NCBI GenBank assembly: GCA_024698485.1
Contig: JAILRC010000048.1
Location: 1 to 54,735 of the forward strand
DNA from: Lachnospiraceae bacterium
GTDB taxonomy: Bacteria > Bacillota > Clostridia > Lachnospirales > Lachnospiraceae
Length of the DNA stretch: 54,735 bases
Direction: 5' to 3'
Positions within the stretch are counted from its first letter, which is position 1, and the number at the start of each line of letters is the position of its first letter. The notes under the pieces were generated by a model, which had not been told where the DNA came from, did not search any database, and worked only from the letters and a program-made list of their open reading frames with translations. Shown here one piece after another: positions 41,595-50,530 of the stretch. The translations under genes were made by a program, and so were the position numbers.

Positions 41595-44120
41595 ATGAAA
41601 AAAAAGCATATATCGGCCCTGGCCGGTCTTATGGCCCTCACGCTGCTCCTTTCCGTTTCTCCCGCAGTTTCCGTTAAGGCAGAGATGAAACCTGAGACGG
41701 TTCCTTCAGAGATGGAAAAAGTTGCGGAAAACGACGACCTGATCCTCTATCTTGACAAAAAGGAAACGAATGTGGCGGTCTATGTAAAGAAAAGCGGAGA
41801 CGTCTGGTTCAGCAATCCTCAGGAAAAAGCTTCCCTGAGAACCGATTCCCGTTCCCAGATCATCCTGACCTACTACAACGACCGTGTTCAGTCCGCCACC
41901 ATGTACAATTACAACAGTTCGATCACGGACGAACAGTTCGAGATAGAAAAACTGGAAGACGGCGTGAAGATCACCTACTCCATGGGCGAAGGTGCTGTAA
42001 AACTCCTTCTTCCCGAAGTCATCAGTGTGGAAAGACTTGAAGCCTTCGCGGCAAAACTGGACTCCTCAAAATCAAAGAAACTCCTCAGAAACTTCACCAA
42101 GCTGGACCTTGAGACCATGAAGGAAGAGGACAAAAAAGAAAAGCTGGAAACCTATCCCATCCTTGAAACCCACAGCATCTACATCCTGAAAACAGGTACC
42201 AAGGATTACATTAAGGAAGAGCTTTCGGAATACATGCAGAGTGCGGGATACACCTGGGATGAATATGAGTTCGATCTGAACGACAACGGCTACACATCCG
42301 AAAACACCAAGCCCTGGTTCATCGTTCCCCTGACCTACAGGCTGGAGGGCGCCAATCTGGTGGCTGAAGTGAACCCCGACGAGATAGAGTACAACGAAGA
42401 AGGCTACTATCTCATCGATGTGGACATCCTCCCCTTCTTCGGAGCAGCCGTAAGAGGCGAAACCGGCTATCTCTTCGTTCCCGACGGAAGCGGGGCACTG
42501 ATCGACTTTGACAACGGCAGCACTTCCAATTACATCGCTCAGGTCTACGGACAGGATGTCACCCAAAACGTCCTCTCCGGCACCAAAAACCAGATCGATC
42601 AGTCCGTTACGGTAAAACTTCCGGTCTTCGGTGCGAAGATCGGTTCCAAAGCCTTTTGGGCTGTCATAGAAGAGGGAGATGCCTATGCTGACATCACAGC
42701 GGCAGTTCCCAATGCATCGAGCAATTTCAATAACATTTACGCAGGTTTCCAATTTCTGGAATACGGAGAGAGCACCCTGGGAGACATGATCGGTTCCAAC
42801 AGTTTCCAGATGTACTCTCCCAGAGCCTTCAGCAGCAGTTACAAGCTCCGCTACGGTTTTCTTTCCGGCGATGAAGCCAACTACTCCGGAATGGCCAACA
42901 GCTACAGAGAGTACCTCATTAAGAAGGGAGTCCTTAAGAACCGCGTTACCGAGGAAAACCTGCCCTTCTATGTTGAATACATCGGAGCCATTGACAAGAG
43001 TGCCACTTTCCTGGGCATCAAGTATCGTGCGGTAACAGCCGTCACCACCTATGCACAGGCAAAAGAGATCACCGAAAAACTTTCGGATTCGGGAGTAAAG
43101 AACCTGAGCGTCATCTTCTCAGGCTGGGCAAACGGCGGTCTTCACGGTACGGCCAATGTAAAGATAAGCAATGTGAGCAAGCTCTCAAAGGGTGGCGTTT
43201 CCCAAAAGGAATTCATAAATGCCATGTCCCAAAAGAGCATCACCACCTATCTCACCGCGGAATTTCAACACGTATACAGGGACAAACTTGCAGACGGCTA
43301 CAGCCTTCTGGGCTCGGCTCCCAAGTACTTTGACCGTTCCGCAGTGAAGGAAGCCACCTACTTTCTTTCCAACAACAACGTGGACAAGGACAATTACATT
43401 TCCCTCATCAGACCTTCTCTGGCAGGAAAAGTGACCAAGGCCCTGATCAAGAGTTTCAAAAAGAACGATGTAGTCGGTTTTAACATCGGAACCATAAGCA
43501 ACATGCTGTACACCGATCAGCAGACGGAAAACTACACCGACCGCCAGTCCGCAAAGAACTACAATTCCGAAGCGGTAAAGGAACTCTCCGAAGCCTTTGG
43601 CGGCCGTCTCCTGGCAGACAACGCCAATGCATATGTCCTGGAAAACGTTACGGACATAATAAATGTGCCTCTGGATTCAAACCACGCCCGTACCATAGAT
43701 ACTCCGGTACCCTTCTACGAGATGGTGCTCCACGGCTACATGAACTACGCGGGTGACTGTCTCAACATGACAGACGATTACGGGACTACACTCCTTAAGA
43801 GCATAGAAACAGGCTCGGGACTGTATTTCAAATGGATATACGAAGATAATTCAGTCTTAAAGGAAACGGAATTCGACGATCTCTATTCGGTGAATTACGA
43901 AAACTGGCTGGACAAAGCCATCGAGGATTACCGTGAAGTAAACGAAGTGCTGGCTCCTTTAAGCGGACAGACCATCGTAAAGCACGAGATCGTTTCAAAG
44001 AACGTTGTCCGTGTGACTTACGAGAAAGGAACGCAGATTCTGGTGAACTACTCAAAGGAAAGCGTCCGAGTGGACGGACAGACCGTTGAGGCCGGAAGTT
44101 TTGCAGTGGTGACACGATAA
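41595..44120 (+). CDS. Secreted DUF5696-like protein, possible glycoside hydrolase fold
   Basis: 841 residues. Signal peptide ending near SVKA-E, no lipobox and no C-terminal helix. Residues 40-430 are beta-rich (LILYLDKKETNVAVYVKKSG); 430-770 look like a TIM barrel (YSGMANSYREYLIKKG, FYVEYIGAIDKS, then NLSVIFSGWANGG and LLADNANAY); and the C-terminal 60 residues form a beta-sandwich strand pattern (VVRVTYEKGTQILVNYS). Acidic residues at barrel strand ends could be catalytic, but I cannot assign them. Family name from memory of similar clusters in Paenibacillus and Clostridia; moderately sure. It shares TAATG with the next permease. Confidence 0.75.
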   Translation: MKKKHISALAGLMALTLLLSVSPAVSVKAEMKPETVPSEMEKVAENDDLILYLDKKETNVAVYVKKSGDVWFSNPQEKASLRTDSRSQIILTYYNDRVQSATMYNYNSSITDEQFEIEKLEDGVKITYSMGEGAVKLLLPEVISVERLEAFAAKLDSSKSKKLLRNFTKLDLETMKEEDKKEKLETYPILETHSIYILKTGTKDYIKEELSEYMQSAGYTWDEYEFDLNDNGYTSENTKPWFIVPLTYRLEGANLVAEVNPDEIEYNEEGYYLIDVDILPFFGAAVRGETGYLFVPDGSGALIDFDNGSTSNYIAQVYGQDVTQNVLSGTKNQIDQSVTVKLPVFGAKIGSKAFWAVIEEGDAYADITAAVPNASSNFNNIYAGFQFLEYGESTLGDMIGSNSFQMYSPRAFSSSYKLRYGFLSGDEANYSGMANSYREYLIKKGVLKNRVTEENLPFYVEYIGAIDKSATFLGIKYRAVTAVTTYAQAKEITEKLSDSGVKNLSVIFSGWANGGLHGTANVKISNVSKLSKGGVSQKEFINAMSQKSITTYLTAEFQHVYRDKLADGYSLLGSAPKYFDRSAVKEATYFLSNNNVDKDNYISLIRPSLAGKVTKALIKSFKKNDVVGFNIGTISNMLYTDQQTENYTDRQSAKNYNSEAVKELSEAFGGRLLADNANAYVLENVTDIINVPLDSNHARTIDTPVPFYEMVLHGYMNYAGDCLNMTDDYGTTLLKSIETGSGLYFKWIYEDNSVLKETEFDDLYSVNYENWLDKAIEDYREVNEVLAPLSGQTIVKHEIVSKNVVRVTYEKGTQILVNYSKESVRVDGQTVEAGSFAVVTR

Positions 44121-45067
44121 TGAAAAACAAAAAAGGATATTTCAAGATCGTTCAGGGCAAATGGCGTCTTTCCCTCGTAGGTCGTGAGGCCCTGGCGGGA
44201 CTGCTTTTCGCATCCCCCTTCCTCATCGGCTTCTTCTTCCTTTTCCTGCCCATGGTCATAAAGTCCATCAGTTTCAGTTTCAGCAACATGACTGTGGAAC
44301 AGAACGGATATGTGCTGACCAAAGCGGCAAAGAACGGATTTGAGCATTACATACGCGCTCTCACCATCGATCCCGATTTCAACCGTCAGCTTCTGGAATC
44401 TGTTGTTTCAATGTTTACAAAGGTTCCCATCATCCTGATCTTCAGTTTCTTCACGGCAAACCTGCTGAACCAGAAGTTTCACGGACGCACAGTGGCAAGA
44501 TCCATCCTGTTCCTGCCCGTCATCCTTACTTCGGGCGTGGTCCTGGGTCTTGAATCTTCGGACCTTTTGCTGAGCACTTTGAGTCCCGCAGAGCTTTCGG
44601 GAACGGATTTCAGCACCATCCTGAACGTATCGGGACTTTTGCTCAAATACACCGATCTCCCCGCCTCCGCCATCAATTTCCTGGCGAATGCGGTCAACGG
44701 CATCTACGGCATCATCATAGCGTCGGGTGTCCAGATCCTTATTTTCCTGGCAGGACTTCAATCCATCAGCCCTTCGCTCTATGAAGCTTCCTCCATGGAG
44801 GGTGCCACAGCATGGGAAAACTTCTGGAAGATCACCTTCCCCATGATCAGTCCCCTGATCCTGGTAAACAGCATCTACACCATCATCGATTCCTTCACCA
44901 GCGGATCCAACGAGATGATGAAGATGATCAAGAACACCATCTTCGGTGAAGTCAAATACGGCCTCGGTTCAGCCAAAGCCTGGATCTACTTTATCTGTAT
45001 CGGTGTGATCCTGCTGATCGTAGGCGGCATCATATCAAGACATGTATTCTACAATGACGAGCGATAG
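44120..45067 (+). CDS. CUT1 sugar ABC importer permease A2 (MalF-like)
   Basis: 315 residues, six or seven TM segments and the EAA loop YEASSMEGATAWENFWKITF. The long second extracellular region (about 100-190) sets it apart from the first importer's permease, so the two systems are not recent duplicates. Start overlaps the DUF5696 stop by one base. Confidence 0.92.
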   Translation: MKNKKGYFKIVQGKWRLSLVGREALAGLLFASPFLIGFFFLFLPMVIKSISFSFSNMTVEQNGYVLTKAAKNGFEHYIRALTIDPDFNRQLLESVVSMFTKVPIILIFSFFTANLLNQKFHGRTVARSILFLPVILTSGVVLGLESSDLLLSTLSPAELSGTDFSTILNVSGLLLKYTDLPASAINFLANAVNGIYGIIIASGVQILIFLAGLQSISPSLYEASSMEGATAWENFWKITFPMISPLILVNSIYTIIDSFTSGSNEMMKMIKNTIFGEVKYGLGSAKAWIYFICIGVILLIVGGIISRHVFYNDER

Positions 45068-45088
45068 GACCGGAAAGGAAACAAAAAG

Positions 45089-46066
45089 ATGATAATTTCA
45101 AAAACCGGCATCCAACACAAGATCACACCCGCCCGGATCGGAAGGGCTCTCTGGAGCCTGGTCCGCGGTGTCATAATCATCGGCATATGCTTCACCATCC
45201 TGCAGCCTCTTTTCGTAAAGCTCAGCGTATCCTTCATGAGCGAACAGGACCTGCTGGATTCTGCCGTAAAGTACATTCCGAAGCATTTCACCCTGGGCAA
45301 TTACAAACTGGCCCTTAAGGGTATGGATTACTGGAATTCCCTGTCCCGTACCTTCCTGCTCTCCGCGGGAGTGGCCCTGCTCCAGCTCTGCAGCTGTATG
45401 CTGACGGCTTACGGATTTGCTAGGTTCCGTTTTCCCTTCAAAAAACTGCTCTTCGGCTGTGTGATCCTCATGCTGATCGTACCGCCCCAGATAATAATGC
45501 TGCCATTGTATATGCATTTCAGATTTTTTGATGTATTTGGTCTGATCAAGGCATTTAACCACGGAAATCCCATCAGCCTTCTGAAGACCTACTGGCCATT
45601 CGTCATTCAGGCCGCAACCTGCACGGGCTTCAAGAACGGATTGTTCATATACATGCTCCGCCAGTTCTTCAAAGGCATGCCCAGAGAGCTGGAAGAGGCT
45701 GCTTTCATGGACGGATGCAACAAATTCAGGACTTTCATCCGCATCATCCTTCCCAGTTCCGTGCCCATGATGGTGACCATCTTCCTCTTCGGATTTGTAT
45801 GGCAGTGGCTGGATTCCTTCTACACTTCCATGTATCTGGCACAGATGCAATCAAAGGTCATCCCCGTTGCACTGGATTCACTGGCGGCTTCGGTCTACAA
45901 GGAATACAACAATTTCGGCGGAAGCATGAATTTCGTAAGCCCGGGCTTCGTTTCAATGATGAACAATACAGGTACCATCCTGGCAATAGTACCTCTCATC
46001 ATTCTTTATATCATTTGCCAGAGATACTTCGTGGAGGGCATCGAGCGCTCCGGTATCGTCGGATAA
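45089..46066 (+). CDS. CUT1 sugar ABC importer permease B2 (MalG-like)
   Basis: 325 residues, six TM segments and the EAA loop LEEAAFMDGCNKFRTFIRII. Ribosome site GGAAAGGAAA before ATG 45089. It completes the second importer with the permease at 44120. The following 121 nt to the binding-protein gene include a hairpin (GGCTTTTGC/GCAAAGGC) but no clear promoter. Confidence 0.92.
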   Translation: MIISKTGIQHKITPARIGRALWSLVRGVIIIGICFTILQPLFVKLSVSFMSEQDLLDSAVKYIPKHFTLGNYKLALKGMDYWNSLSRTFLLSAGVALLQLCSCMLTAYGFARFRFPFKKLLFGCVILMLIVPPQIIMLPLYMHFRFFDVFGLIKAFNHGNPISLLKTYWPFVIQAATCTGFKNGLFIYMLRQFFKGMPRELEEAAFMDGCNKFRTFIRIILPSSVPMMVTIFLFGFVWQWLDSFYTSMYLAQMQSKVIPVALDSLAASVYKEYNNFGGSMNFVSPGFVSMMNNTGTILAIVPLIILYIICQRYFVEGIERSGIVG

Positions 46067-46187
46067 TTGCATAGGGAAGACACAGTCCATCCATATGCTT
46101 TATTAAAAGTCAGGCTTTTGCATATGAACAGGCAAAGGCATGAACAATACAAATTTTTTAACTGCGAAAGCAGAAAAGGAGGTTTTT

Positions 46188-47663
46188 ATGAAGAACAAAC
46201 TTGGTAAGAGATTGCTCGCCACAGTGCTGAGTGCCGCAATGGTATTCTCACTGGCAGCATGCGGCAAGGGAAAAGATGAGCCTGCGCCCACACCCGTGCC
46301 CACATCGGCACCCGCTGCAGAGCCCACAAAGGCCGCAAGCACTCCTACACCCACACCCACGCCCGAACCGGTCATCGACTTTGGAGGAAGAGTTTTTAAG
46401 ATCGGTTCCTACTATGACATGACTCCCGATCCCTCAAAGGGCGCTATTGAAGCAGCTCTTGCAGACAGGATCGCAGAGGTTGAACAGAAGCACAACTGCA
46501 AGATCGAGTTCGTAGATCTGGGCGGCGACTACGTTGCAGATTATGTTACCAGCGTACTTGCAGGTGACCCCATTGTTGATGTAGGATATGTAGTAACCAC
46601 TACTCTCCTTCCTTCCCTCATCGAAGGCGGTATCGCTTATCCCCTCAGCAAGCTTTCCGCACTTGACCTCTCCGAGTACAAGTGGCGCGGCGACGTTGTG
46701 GAAGCAGGTAAGTACAAGGGCGAATACTATGCAATGCTCCTTAAGGATCCCGAGATCCGTTACGGTATCTTCTGGAACAGAACATTGTTTGAAAAGTACG
46801 GCCTTCCCAACCTCTACGATCTTGTAGACAACGGACAGTGGACATGGGAGAAGTTCCAGGAGATCGCTTCCCTCGGCAACCAGGATACAGACGGTGACGG
46901 CGAGATCGATCTTTACGGTTTCAACGCAAGAGAGAACCTTTCATGGTGCTTCCTGTACTCCAACGGCGCATATGTTGCCAACAAGACAAACGCAGGTATC
47001 GACATCGACCTTAAGGATAAGAAGGTTGTAGAAGCCCTCACAGGTCTTCAGAATTTCACCCAGAATGTTAAGTTCCGTGACGCCATCGACTGGTCTAAGG
47101 AAGGCTGGGACAGCTTCATTAAGGATTTCCGTGACGGCAAGTACATGATGTGCCTTGAAGAGTTCTGGATCTCCTATGCTTACCTCAACAAAGAAGACAG
47201 CGGTATGATCGATGACTGGGGCTGGGTACCTTTCCCCAAGGGACCTTCCGCAGCAGACTGGTCTTGCTATGGTAAGGAAAACGGCGCACGTTTCATCCTT
47301 AACGGCGTAGAGAAGCCCGAAGATGTAGCTCTTGTATATGACCTTATCACAGATCTTGCAGACACCAACGATGAGTGGGATGACCTCATGGAAGACAAGC
47401 TTGAGAACTGGTGCGACGACGCTAAGTCAGCAGAACTGGTTTCCTACATCTACAACAACAGACTCGCTGTTATCAACGGCGTTCAGGGCTTCAAGGAACT
47501 CAACGATGCCATCAACAAGATGGTGAACGAAGTTTCCAAGGGCAGCATGACTCCTCAGACAGCACTTGACACCTACCAGTCCTCCATCGACGCAGCAGTT
47601 GCCGATATCGCAAACCACGATTACAATGCTGATATGCAGAGCTACAAGGTAGACGAACAATAA
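46188..47663 (+). CDS. Solute-binding lipoprotein of the second CUT1 importer
   Basis: 491 residues from ATG 46188, directly after AAAGGAGG; the upstream ATG at 46140 lacks a ribosome site. Lipobox LAAC gives the anchor near Cys25, then a Pro/Thr/Ala linker (PTPVPTSAPAAEPTKA) of about 35 residues that lifts the binding fold off the membrane. Family 1 binding fold follows (GGRVFKIGSYYD, WKWRGDVVEAG-like region, FWNRTLFEKYGLPNLYDLVD). Codon use looks more biased than in neighbours, as in highly expressed genes. It is separated from lacI by a strong hairpin. Confidence 0.9.
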   Translation: MKNKLGKRLLATVLSAAMVFSLAACGKGKDEPAPTPVPTSAPAAEPTKAASTPTPTPTPEPVIDFGGRVFKIGSYYDMTPDPSKGAIEAALADRIAEVEQKHNCKIEFVDLGGDYVADYVTSVLAGDPIVDVGYVVTTTLLPSLIEGGIAYPLSKLSALDLSEYKWRGDVVEAGKYKGEYYAMLLKDPEIRYGIFWNRTLFEKYGLPNLYDLVDNGQWTWEKFQEIASLGNQDTDGDGEIDLYGFNARENLSWCFLYSNGAYVANKTNAGIDIDLKDKKVVEALTGLQNFTQNVKFRDAIDWSKEGWDSFIKDFRDGKYMMCLEEFWISYAYLNKEDSGMIDDWGWVPFPKGPSAADWSCYGKENGARFILNGVEKPEDVALVYDLITDLADTNDEWDDLMEDKLENWCDDAKSAELVSYIYNNRLAVINGVQGFKELNDAINKMVNEVSKGSMTPQTALDTYQSSIDAAVADIANHDYNADMQSYKVDEQ

Positions 47664-47674
47664 CATCACCTATC

Positions 47675-47714
47675 GGTCGCGCTTTTGGTCACATGAAAGA
47701 TCAAAAGCACGACC
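47675..47714 (+). other. Intercistronic hairpin after the binding-protein gene
   Basis: A 16-bp stem with one mismatch (47675-47690 with 47699-47714) and an 8-base loop lies 11 nt after the binding-protein stop. No T-run follows. This is the pattern of a 3' stabiliser that keeps the binding-protein mRNA at a higher level than the downstream lacI mRNA. Confidence 0.7.
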
Positions 47715-47727
47715 CCACTGACAGATA

Positions 47728-48795
47728 ATGGACAACGAAAAGAAAATCACAATCTATGACATTGCCAGAGAAGCCGGGGTATCTCCATCACAGGTATCCC
47801 GGGCCATCTCCGGCAGGGGATACGTTTCAGAAGCAAGCAGAGCAAAGATACAGGAACTGGTAGACAAATACAACTACCGTCCGAATGCTGTCGCAAGAAA
47901 CCTGCAAAGAGGGCAAAGCAATGCCGTGGGCTTCCTCATCCCTCACATTTATCAGGAATACTTCCCGCTGGTCTATTCTGTTTTTGAACGGGAAATGACC
48001 GAAAAGGGCTACGTTACCATAGTATTTAACGGAAAAAGTACTCCCCGGGACGAGATACGAAATCTCCATCTTCTCGAGGAATTGAGGGTAGATGCAGTTG
48101 TTATTATCGGAGGAAGTCTGGACTTCGCAGATTGGGACAGACGAAAAGATTATGTTCAGGCCATTCGGCGCCTGAGTAAAAACATCCCTTGTATCTTGGG
48201 AAATGAAAGGGCAGGAACACTCTCCTGCTCCGGGGTATATGTTAATATAGATAAAGGTGCTGAGGAACTGGTAAGGCATCTGGCAGAGCAGGGTCACAAG
48301 ACCATGGGAGTCCTTGGAGGCTTCAAGTCCGTCCATCCTTCCTACAGACTCCAGGAAGCACTTAAAAAATTCGGCAAACAGTACGGACTTGAATTCCGTC
48401 CGGAGTGGCAGGTTTTCTCATCCTATAACTCCCACGACGGAGCGGAAGCCATGCGTGAACTTTTAAAGCAAAAGGAATTGCCCACAGCCATATGCTGCAT
48501 CAACGACGAGATCGCCGTAGGTGCCATGGGTGTGGCTATGGACAGAGGCATCAGAGTTCCCGAAGACATAGCCTTTACCGGCTTTGACGGAGTGGATCTG
48601 AGCCGTGAATTCCGCCCCCAGCTCACCACCATCCAGATGGATTTTGAGACCATGGGCCAAAAACTGGCAGAACTCACCTACAACTCCATCAACGGTGACA
48701 GGCAGTTCACGGATGTGGCAGTAGATCCTTCGGTGATCCTGAGACAGAGCACCGAGGGCTGTACAAAATGCTGTAAGGCATCTTCCGTTCACTGA
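47728..48795 (+). CDS. LacI-family transcriptional regulator
   Basis: 355 residues. HTH at 5-30 (ITIYDIAREAGVSPSQVSRAI), hinge helix around NAVARNLQRG (53-62) and a periplasmic-binding-type effector domain (65-340) with ICCINDEIAVGAM and TGFDGVDLSREFRPQLTTIQ near the C-terminus. It likely senses a sugar released by the system and controls the operator cluster at 32485. No good Shine-Dalgarno sequence precedes ATG 47728, consistent with low expression. Last gene of the cluster. Confidence 0.93.
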   Translation: MDNEKKITIYDIAREAGVSPSQVSRAISGRGYVSEASRAKIQELVDKYNYRPNAVARNLQRGQSNAVGFLIPHIYQEYFPLVYSVFEREMTEKGYVTIVFNGKSTPRDEIRNLHLLEELRVDAVVIIGGSLDFADWDRRKDYVQAIRRLSKNIPCILGNERAGTLSCSGVYVNIDKGAEELVRHLAEQGHKTMGVLGGFKSVHPSYRLQEALKKFGKQYGLEFRPEWQVFSSYNSHDGAEAMRELLKQKELPTAICCINDEIAVGAMGVAMDRGIRVPEDIAFTGFDGVDLSREFRPQLTTIQMDFETMGQKLAELTYNSINGDRQFTDVAVDPSVILRQSTEGCTKCCKASSVH

Positions 48796-48813
48796 CTGTA
48801 CCGACAGAAAAAA

Positions 48814-48857
48814 ACTGATAAACGCCGGTCTCGGCCATATGTTTATCAGTTTTTTTA
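48814..48857. terminator. Bidirectional terminator after lacI
   Basis: ACTGATAAAC (48814-48823) pairs with GTTTATCAGT (48841-48850), with a nested GCCG/CGGC stem; T-run on the plus strand and A-run before the stem for the minus strand. It separates lacI from the convergent chemoreceptor gene. Confidence 0.9.
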
Positions 48858-48891
48858 TTCTCATATCTTGATATTGTTTTGAAGCAGTGTC

Positions 48892-50334
48892 TTAGTTTGC
48901 GGAGAGTTTGCAGTCAAGTTTTGTAACGCTCTCTACCAACTCTGCCAGTTTTCTTTCACTGTCATGTGCCATCTTTACCACCTGCTCCGAAGAAGCGGTC
49001 TCTTCTTCCGTAAGAGCAGTAAGATTGGTGATCTCGTCACTGAGTCCTCTTACACTTCCCACAGAAGCCTGGGCAGCAGCCTTTACATTCTTAACATCTT
49101 CAAGAACGCCCTGAGTCATGGTCTCCATGTTCGCATTGGCATCCATGAGCTGTTCCGAAAGCCTCAACTGCTCCGTTGCACTTAAGCCGGAAGTCTTGGT
49201 GTACTCCGTAACATCACGCACGCTGGCAAGGATCCTTTCAACACTGTCATTCATCTTCTTAACCGTTTCCTTGGTGTTGTCTGCCAGGGAACGGATCTCT
49301 TCCGCAACCACTGCGAAGCCTCTGCCCGCATCTCCCGCTCTTGCAGCCTCGATGGAAGCGTTAAGGGAAAGAAGGTTTGTACGGGATGCGATGTCATTTA
49401 CCAGATCTGCCATCTTTACTATATCTTTTGTATTCTCTTCAAGAAGTACCGTGGATTCAACAGCCAGCTTCATCTGCTCGTCGATCTTGGAAGCAGCTCC
49501 TGCCACCCGGTCCGTGATATCCGACTGAACCTTGATGGTCTCAGCCTGACGGTTACCTGTGTCCATGGCCTGACTTGCATGTTTTTCAACTTCATCGGTC
49601 TTGGCGCTTACGGTAATGGCATTGTTCTGCTGTCTCTCAGTGGTCATTGCCACCTGCTCCACGCCTTCAGCCACTTCTTCCATGGAGTGGTTAACGTTCC
49701 TGATGTTGCCCAGAACCTCGTTAAAGCCTTCGGAAACCTCTTTCAGGGTTCCTCTGACGTTGTCTACGATCTCTTTGTTCTTTTTTGATTCCGCAGCTGC
49801 TTTCTTTGAACCTTCCTCCGCTTCCGCGATCTGCTCTGCGGAATGTCTCGTGGTCAGTTTAAAGAAGAGCCAGAAGGCTGCAAAGGAATAGATGATGCCG
49901 CTGAGCAAAAGAGCCGCACCGCCGGTTGTGAGCTGCTGTGTCTTTACCATATCAATACCGAAGAAAATATCTCCCAATACCGAAAGTACCACACACACCA
50001 ACATGATACGCACATCTCCCATAAGGAGCATTACGGCAAGGACCGGGAAAATGAACACCACCGCACTCACTTCCGTGGCCGCAAGAAGAATGACCGCATT
50101 AAATGCTATGCTCTCTGCCGCATATATGTACTTGCTCTTTGCAATGGGGAGTTTTCCGGTGTAGAAAATGTTTAAGGGCAGCACGCCGGCCATTACCACC
50201 ACCTTCATCAGACTCCATATGTTAAACGGGTCGGTCAAAAGCTCGACTATGCCTGTGGCACCGATAAGACCGATAAGCACTGTAATAAGGATACATGCCA
50301 GTTTGTTTGTTTCTTTGATCTGTCTTTCAAGCAT
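48892..50334 (-). CDS. Methyl-accepting chemotaxis protein without extracellular sensor domain
   Basis: 480 residues from ATG 50334, 8 nt after GGAGG. About six TM helices (residues 10-165) are joined by short loops, so there is no room for a periplasmic ligand domain. Then a HAMP-less coiled coil and the signalling hairpin: IASRTNLLSLNASIEAARAG with DAGRGFAVVAEEIRSLAD (about 315-360). It would act on CheA/CheW, absent from this window. Sensing may be through the membrane bundle. Confidence 0.92.
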   Translation of the reverse strand: MLERQIKETNKLACILITVLIGLIGATGIVELLTDPFNIWSLMKVVVMAGVLPLNIFYTGKLPIAKSKYIYAAESIAFNAVILLAATEVSAVVFIFPVLAVMLLMGDVRIMLVCVVLSVLGDIFFGIDMVKTQQLTTGGAALLLSGIIYSFAAFWLFFKLTTRHSAEQIAEAEEGSKKAAAESKKNKEIVDNVRGTLKEVSEGFNEVLGNIRNVNHSMEEVAEGVEQVAMTTERQQNNAITVSAKTDEVEKHASQAMDTGNRQAETIKVQSDITDRVAGAASKIDEQMKLAVESTVLLEENTKDIVKMADLVNDIASRTNLLSLNASIEAARAGDAGRGFAVVAEEIRSLADNTKETVKKMNDSVERILASVRDVTEYTKTSGLSATEQLRLSEQLMDANANMETMTQGVLEDVKNVKAAAQASVGSVRGLSDEITNLTALTEEETASSEQVVKMAHDSERKLAELVESVTKLDCKLSAN

Positions 50335-50376
50335 CTTACGTTCCTCCACTTAAATGAAGATTTTAAAACAAAAGGA

Positions 50377-50405
50377 ATTATATACTTTTTTTAGATTTTT
50401 ATCAA
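50377..50405 (-). promoter_or_regulatory. Promoter of the chemoreceptor gene
   Basis: Minus strand: -35 TTGATA (50405-50400), 17-bp spacer, -10 TATAAT (50382-50377). The spacing and bases fit the housekeeping sigma factor, not the flagellar one. Confidence 0.75.
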
Positions 50406-50530
50406 GATTTCATCTTCGCCCATTATCATCACTGCTTATGGTTATAAGAACGAAAAATGATTTTTATTTCACCCTTCAGGGTGCTACAATAACTACCATC
50501 AAATGGGACGTTCGGTCCGCGGAGGTAAAA

